Shown here piece after piece: positions 39,303 through 43,543 of a stretch of 43,543 nt of DNA. A model generated the notes under the pieces. It ran no database searches and was not told where the DNA came from. It was given only the letters and a program-made list of their open reading frames with translations. Both the position numbers and the translations under genes were made by a program. Position 1 is the first letter of the stretch; every line of letters starts with the position of its first letter. The DNA comes from an uncultured Candidatus Saccharibacteria bacterium (GTDB lineage Bacteria > Patescibacteriota > Saccharimonadia > Saccharimonadales > Saccharimonadaceae), in NCBI GenBank assembly GCA_947302355.1, contig CAMYUU010000001.1, positions 64,465 through 108,007 of the forward strand. Reading direction: 5' to 3'.

Positions 39303-39576
39303 GGGCAATTATATACCAATGGCCAGGATCGGAATCATTGGCTTGGTGGAAATATGTAGTAACACCCTCTACCCCCGACCAAGAATTTTTTATTTCTTCG
39401 TAGGCTTCTTCCTTTGTCCTGTAACCAATAGAGGAAACTTTGTATTTTCCGTTCATGACTTCGGTGCCGATTAATAGAATATTAGCGGCGGCTTCGGCTT
39501 TTTCGCCCCTTTCTTCGTTTATTTTATGAAGTTCGCTATCTTTTTCGTTTATTTCGTTGATTTCTGGGTTATTCAT
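39289..39576 (-). CDS. Small acidic protein of unknown function
   Basis: A protein of 95 residues: a charged helical N-terminus (EINEKDSELHKINEERGEKA), then an alpha/beta C-terminal half with KYKVSSIGYRTKEEAYEEIK and HWYIIAPISE. I recognise no family. AAGGAG lies 5 bases before the ATG. It follows valS by 15 bases and is probably co-transcribed with it. Confidence 0.6.
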   Translation of the reverse strand: MNNPEINEINEKDSELHKINEERGEKAEAAANILLIGTEVMNGKYKVSSIGYRTKEEAYEEIKNSWSGVEGVTTYFHQANDSDPGHWYIIAPISE

Positions 39577-39591
39577 TTTTACTCCTTACTT

Positions 39592-42216
39592 TTATATTAA
39601 TTCTAATTGGGTTTTAAGACGAGCGATGAGAGCCTCCTTTTCTTTAACTCCATCCCTGGTTTCTTTGACGAGATGGGCGGGAGCTTTATCTACGTAATTT
39701 GGATTCATTAGACGTGCGTTCAAGCCGTCCAACTCGCGGCCTACGGCTAAAATTTTCTCGGTAAGAGCATCTCTGTAATCTTTGACCACGTTGGCTGGGA
39801 CATCTAAATAGAGTTCGTGATTAGCCAGTGCGAGTCTGAGACCGCGCGGGGAACCATCAAGGCTATTAATAGATGTGACTTTGGATAAAGTTTTGATTAA
39901 TAGTTGATTGTCTTCGACTAAGCTGTCTTCGCCATAGAGCAGGCCATATTTATTCGCGTTATTAGTGCCTGGAAGGCCCGCTAAGGTGGTTCTGACTTCA
40001 GAAACGATAGTTCTTATGTTTTCGAATTCTTCAGCTGAAATTGGGTCAAATTTGAGCTTGGATGGCCATTTCGCCGTAGCAATGAAACCTTCCGTCCAGG
40101 AGAGATTCTGCCAAATCACCTCTGTTACGAAGGGTGCAAACGGATGAAGGGCGATAAGGATAGTCTGCAAAGTAATCTTAAGTAGATTAGTATTTCGATA
40201 GATTTTTTGACTTTCGAGGAACCAGTCGGCGTATTTATCCCAGATGGTCTGATATAAAGTCTCGGTAGCTTCGGCAAAGCGATAATTCTCTATATCGCTC
40301 TGAACTTTTTCTAGACAACTGGTGAGCTCGCGACAAATCCAATCTTCACCCATGTTCAATGTAGTATAAGAAGCTTCATTGTTAATTCCTTCAGATTCTT
40401 CGTCTACGATTGATTGAATGAGACGGGAGATGTTCCAGAGTTTGTTGCAGAGGTTACGACTAGCGATAACTGAGTTTTCGGAAAAGGCTTGATTCATGCC
40501 AGCAGAGCGACCTCTTAAAATACCAATACGAAAAGCATCAGAACCATATTTAGCGACGAGCTCCATTGGATTGATTACGTTGCCTTTAGACTTACTCATT
40601 TTCTTACCGTGACTATCTAAGACGAGGCCATGCAGATACACCTCTTTAAATGGCACCTCGCCGGTAACATAGAGTCCCATCATAATCATGCGCGCTACCC
40701 AGGCGAAGAGAATATCAGAGCCGGTCTCCATTACGTTGAGAGGATAATATGGGTTAAAGTTTTCTTCGGTCCAGTCAGTGCAGACGATTGGCCAGTGGGA
40801 ACTAGAGAACCAAGTGTCAAACGTATCTTCGTCGCGGACATACTTAACGCCTGCTTTTTCAATTTCTTTCAGATTAGTGCGGCGATCAAAAATCCAATCT
40901 GGCTCATCAGTGGCTGTTTCGTCTGCCTTTCTAAACATCGGGATAGCGATACCCCAAGGAATTTGGCGGGAAATATTCCAGTCTTTTAGATTTTTGAGAT
41001 AATTAATCAAAACTTTTTGCTTGTTAGCAGGGTAGAACTTGATCTCATTATTCTCTAGATGTTTAATAGCTACGTCGGCGAGTTTCTTGACGTCGATAAA
41101 CCATTGCTCTTTCAACATTGGTTCGATTACGGCACCACACTTATAGCAATGGGGAACTTTATTGATGTAATTGTGGTCCACTTTGACAATGAGCCCCATC
41201 TTTTCCATCTCTTTGACGACGGCCTTACGGCCTTCTTCTACAGTCATACCAGCAAAGCGCCCAGCAACTTCGGTTAGATGGCCAGTTTCATCGATTACTT
41301 GAACTACGCGTAAGTTATGTCTCTGGCCGGCTTCCCAGTCGTTAAAATCGTGGGCTGGGGTAATCTTTACGACACCAGTACCAAATTCCATATCCACCAT
41401 GTCATCCGCAATCACTTCAACTTGAAATGGGCCGTTAACTCCTTCTACGGTGATTGTCTTACCTACCCACTCCTGATAGCGCTCGTCTTTTGGATTAACC
41501 GCAACGGCGGTATCGCCAAATTTGGTTTCTGGACGGGTAGTAGCAAGCGTGAATGGGCCATATTTGATGTAATAGAGAGGAGTTTTTTCTTCTTTATAAT
41601 CCACCTCAATATCAGCAAAGGCAGTCTGGTGCTTAGGGCAGAAGTTGACTAGTTTTTCGCCACGATAAATCAAGCCATCGTTCCACATTTTTTCGAATGT
41701 GGTATATACGCGATCAATAACATTTTCATCTAATGTAAAGGTTAAGTCATCCCAGGCGCACGAGGTACCAAGGGCGCGAAGCTGGAGTTCCATATTGCCG
41801 CGTTGTTTAGCGACGAAATCCCAAACCCTAGAATAGAGTTCATCGCGATCATATTCGAAGCGGGTGTGGCCGTGTTTTTCGAGCTCACGCTCATAGACAA
41901 CCCATGTCTCGAATCCAGCGTGATCGGCTCCAGGAATATACCAGGTAGAATCACCCTTTAAACGGTGATAACGAATAAGAGAGTCTTCAATTGCAATCGT
42001 AAGGCCGTGACCTATATGAAGATTACCATTTGCGTTTGGTGGCGGCATAACAATTGAGTATGTCTGCGATGTCGAGTTCGTACGATCATCAACGCCATCA
42101 CTATTATCATCTGTAGGCTTAGCAGTAAGTTTGGGATTAAAAATACCGCTCGCCTCCCAAGCTGCATAAATATCAGCTTCGTATTCTCCCGGTTCGTAGC
42201 TAGTTGAAAATTTCAT
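39592..42216 (-). CDS. valS: Valine-tRNA ligase
   Basis: A class I synthetase of 874 residues that charges tRNA-Val. The HIGH motif is NANGNLHIGHGL near residue 68, the KMSKS motif GKKMSKSKGNVINP, the editing domain is marked by TTRPETKFGDTAVAVNP, and the C-terminal coiled coil is LDGLNARLMNPNYVDKAPAH to the end. A short polar insertion (PTDDNSDGVDDRTNSTS) precedes the HIGH motif; it is not one of the palindromic elements. On the minus strand TGATATAAT ends 6 bases before the ATG, so the message is probably leaderless. It leads into the 95-residue gene. Confidence 0.96.
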   Translation of the reverse strand: MKFSTSYEPGEYEADIYAAWEASGIFNPKLTAKPTDDNSDGVDDRTNSTSQTYSIVMPPPNANGNLHIGHGLTIAIEDSLIRYHRLKGDSTWYIPGADHAGFETWVVYERELEKHGHTRFEYDRDELYSRVWDFVAKQRGNMELQLRALGTSCAWDDLTFTLDENVIDRVYTTFEKMWNDGLIYRGEKLVNFCPKHQTAFADIEVDYKEEKTPLYYIKYGPFTLATTRPETKFGDTAVAVNPKDERYQEWVGKTITVEGVNGPFQVEVIADDMVDMEFGTGVVKITPAHDFNDWEAGQRHNLRVVQVIDETGHLTEVAGRFAGMTVEEGRKAVVKEMEKMGLIVKVDHNYINKVPHCYKCGAVIEPMLKEQWFIDVKKLADVAIKHLENNEIKFYPANKQKVLINYLKNLKDWNISRQIPWGIAIPMFRKADETATDEPDWIFDRRTNLKEIEKAGVKYVRDEDTFDTWFSSSHWPIVCTDWTEENFNPYYPLNVMETGSDILFAWVARMIMMGLYVTGEVPFKEVYLHGLVLDSHGKKMSKSKGNVINPMELVAKYGSDAFRIGILRGRSAGMNQAFSENSVIASRNLCNKLWNISRLIQSIVDEESEGINNEASYTTLNMGEDWICRELTSCLEKVQSDIENYRFAEATETLYQTIWDKYADWFLESQKIYRNTNLLKITLQTILIALHPFAPFVTEVIWQNLSWTEGFIATAKWPSKLKFDPISAEEFENIRTIVSEVRTTLAGLPGTNNANKYGLLYGEDSLVEDNQLLIKTLSKVTSINSLDGSPRGLRLALANHELYLDVPANVVKDYRDALTEKILAVGRELDGLNARLMNPNYVDKAPAHLVKETRDGVKEKEALIARLKTQLELI

Positions 42217-42228
42217 TCTTTAATTATA

Positions 42229-42612
42229 TCATATCTGAGCGTATTCAAGTTCAGAGCGAATCTTTTCGAACTCTTCAGGTGTAAATTCCAGTTCGCGACC
42301 ATGATACCAAGATTCATCTAGAGGTTCTAGATGAATATGGGCATGAGGGACATCGGTGCCGATGACTTTCCAAATAATTCTGTTACCAGTAGCTTTTTCG
42401 AGATGAGATGATAATTTCTTGGCGGTCGACATAAGGGCCTGATAATCGTCATCTGGTAATTCGTAAATTTTATCTACTTCAACTTTAGGAACTACTAGCG
42501 TGTGACCTCTAGTTTCTGGATGAATATCTAGAAATGCGAAAGTCTTATCGTCTTCGTAGATTTTATAGCATGGTATTTCGCCGCTAATAATTTTGGAAAA
42601 GATACTGCTCAT
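42229..42612 (-). CDS. HIT family hydrolase
   Basis: A histidine-triad protein of 127 residues that hydrolyses nucleoside phosphoramidates or dinucleotides. The N-terminus SSIFSKIISGEIPCYKIYED and GHTLVVPK are typical of the HINT branch, and the catalytic triad is VPHAHIHL. The segment before it is shortened (WKVIGTDVPHAHIH) compared with 'NNGxxAGQxVxHxHxH', so the GQ-type loop is missing. Its ATG overlaps the stop of the PAP2 gene by 4 bases, so the two are coupled. Confidence 0.88.
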   Translation of the reverse strand: MSSIFSKIISGEIPCYKIYEDDKTFAFLDIHPETRGHTLVVPKVEVDKIYELPDDDYQALMSTAKKLSSHLEKATGNRIIWKVIGTDVPHAHIHLEPLDESWYHGRELEFTPEEFEKIRSELEYAQI

Positions 42613-43091
42613 TTCTTCTTTCTCTTTAATTTAATAGCTATGAGATAGAGTTCACTAAAGATGATTGCAAAACCAATGGCGCCGAATACATCAAGTGGCC
42701 AGTGCATACCACACCACACTCGCCCAGAGCATGTTAGAGCAATAAGGATTAGCATAATAATGTCTAGAATTGCGCAGGCGATTTTTGATTTAACATACTT
42801 TGGTAAAGTAATAATGACAACGAAGAAAATAGTCGTAACAACCATGGCATGAGTAGAAGGGAAGGATGGTTCACCAGAACCATTTGGCCTAGTATTTAGA
42901 ATAATTAGTTTATCAAATATGAAATATGTAATCGCCATTAATACTAGCGGCAATGCCATCCAGCGAATGTTGCGATCGATTTTCATAAATGATTTACGAG
43001 TAATCCATTGATAGATACCAAGTATCCCGAATACTCCTAAAACAATAAAAGATAATATTAAGATGATATTTGTAATTAATTCCCACTGCAT
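42609..43091 (-). CDS. PAP2-family membrane phosphatase
   Basis: A membrane protein of 160 residues with about five hydrophobic segments. The PAP2 signature is complete: DKLIILNTRPNG (motif 1), PSFPSTHAM (motif 2) and SGRVWCGMHWPLDVFGA (motif 3). Such enzymes act on lipid pyrophosphates such as undecaprenyl pyrophosphate or on phosphatidate, outside the membrane. A cell wall role would fit with the FemAB genes nearby but is not proven. TGCTATAAT ends 6 bases before the ATG. Confidence 0.9.
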   Translation of the reverse strand: MQWELITNIILILSFIVLGVFGILGIYQWITRKSFMKIDRNIRWMALPLVLMAITYFIFDKLIILNTRPNGSGEPSFPSTHAMVVTTIFFVVIITLPKYVKSKIACAILDIIMLILIALTCSGRVWCGMHWPLDVFGAIGFAIIFSELYLIAIKLKRKKK

Positions 43092-43229
43092 ATTTTTATT
43101 ATAGCAGAATTAATAAAAATAATGAAATTTATGCTTTTTTTTTAAAACGCAGTTTCGTGATATGATTAAGGTGCATATTGTTCTTTAAGAACTGATGTCT
43201 GATCAGAAACCTGACAGATGGAGGTCATG

Positions 43230-43415
43230 ATGTACGGAAATGAAGAGCTCCTGAAAGAATTTATCCAAAAAGGAGGATGCATGTTTTGTAGCTCGCAGAG
43301 GTGTGATGCCTCGCCCTTGTGGGCAGATGGATGCAAGGAATACAGGGCATTTGTAGATGCCCACACGGTCGCAAAAACTAATAGGCAAAAAGGTAGGGAT
43401 GAAACATCAGTTTAA
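43230..43415 (+). CDS. Small Cys-rich protein, 61 residues
   Basis: Starts MYGNEELLKEFIQKGG; four Cys follow in CMFCSSQRCDASPLWADGC, a spacing that could bind zinc or a cluster. The C-terminus is basic. GGAGG 5 bases before ATG 43230 sets the start; in-frame ATGs at 43218 and 43227 are on or next to the RBS. An extended -10 TGATATGAT lies about 65 bases upstream. A hairpin at 43420-43445 follows. I do not recognise a family. Confidence 0.5.
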   Translation: MYGNEELLKEFIQKGGCMFCSSQRCDASPLWADGCKEYRAFVDAHTVAKTNRQKGRDETSV

Positions 43416-43419
43416 CTGT

Positions 43420-43445
43420 ATAGCCCGACACTGGTCGGGCTATTT
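43420..43445 (+). terminator. Hairpin after the Cys-rich gene
   Basis: ATAGCCCGAC-ACTG-GTCGGGCTAT, a perfect 10-bp stem, but followed by only a weak T stretch. Confidence 0.5.
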
Positions 43446-43461
43446 ACTATGAAAATAAAAT

Positions 43462-43487
43462 AAGACCGCTAAGGGTCTTCTTTTATT
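43462..43487. terminator. Terminator between the Cys-rich gene and tRNA-Arg
   Basis: AAGACC and GGTCTT form the stem. T-rich tails follow on both strands (CTTTTATT on plus, ATTTTATTTT on minus), so it can serve the tRNA on the minus strand. Confidence 0.65.
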
Positions 43488-43488
43488 A

Positions 43489-43543
43489 TGGTACGCCCGA
43501 CAGGATTTGAACCTACGACCTTTTGCTCCGCAAGCAAACGCTC
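43489..43543 (-). tRNA. tRNA-Arg (anticodon GCG), 5' part beyond the window edge
   Basis: Minus strand: anticodon arm TTTGC-TTGCGGA-GCAAA with anticodon GCG, T-arm with TTCAAAT loop, acceptor 3' strand CGGGCGT, discriminator A and encoded CCA. The 5' acceptor strand and most of the D-arm lie past 43543. GCG would read CGC/CGT Arg codons; most bacteria use ACG edited to ICG. Confidence 0.85.

Noticed and set aside
40630-41652. Plus-strand frames within valS
   Set aside because: Antisense shadows of a conserved synthetase gene.
1-43543. Alternative genetic code (TGA as sense), as in some CPR lineages
   Set aside because: TGA ends ndk, mutM and the P-loop kinase at positions that fit family lengths.

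Overview
The window looks like a chromosomal segment of a Candidatus Saccharibacteria (TM7, Patescibacteria/CPR) genome. This is inferred from gene content: a short HolA, a compact RpoD without region 1.1, a DNA polymerase I with a decayed proofreading domain, paired FemAB-type ligases, a TrbC/VirB2-like pilin, and DUF285 (BspA-like) surface proteins. TGA ends several genes, so the code is standard. Genes are AT-rich and tightly packed. Many have a -10 box only 5 to 8 bases before the start codon and no Shine-Dalgarno site, which suggests leaderless mRNAs.

Layout. 1-2860: two secreted proteins (one cut by the window edge) and a promoter-small ORF-small ORF-terminator unit. 2862-8372: ileS, then a divergent polar amino acid ABC transporter operon. 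8413-10770: ndk, a tyrosine recombinase and a pilin-like protein. 10812-13306: tRNA-Asp, a degenerate DHH protein and rpsT. 13245-21120: holA-mutM, an unknown gene under paired NrdR-like boxes, polA, a membrane protein, a P-loop kinase, a lipid kinase, a pilin-like protein and rpoD. 21193-26000: two tandem DUF285 surface proteins. 26069-33099: ftsK, tRNA-Gln with a duplicated 3' tail, an ABC-F ATPase, rlmH, a coiled-coil protein and tsaD. 33136-38744: a CtpE-like P-type ATPase, a DUF362 protein and two FemAB-like proteins. 38760-43543: a candidate structured RNA, a transposase-like fragment, valS, a HIT protein, a PAP2 phosphatase, a small Cys-rich protein and the end of a tRNA-Arg.

The most unusual signal is a dispersed family of at least seven short GC-rich palindromic elements at about 3676, 5225, 8966, 32297, 32571, 34210 and 36837. 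Six lie in frame inside protein genes: two in ileS, two in tsaD, one in the P-type ATPase and one in a FemAB gene. Each core is bounded by inverted arms of 17 to 26 bp that match each other but are unique to that site, as if one host flank had been copied in inverted orientation on insertion. Internal hairpins keep their pairing while the sequence changes. The cores form two subfamilies, A and B.

A second strong signal is a (CT)7 tract near the start of the upstream DUF285 gene. At seven units the only good start codon runs into a stop; eight or five units would join start, signal peptide and repeats. This is a probable ON/OFF switch for an adhesin. A third is a pair of NrdR-box-like palindromes over the promoter of a 145-residue protein that resembles a lone ATP-cone.
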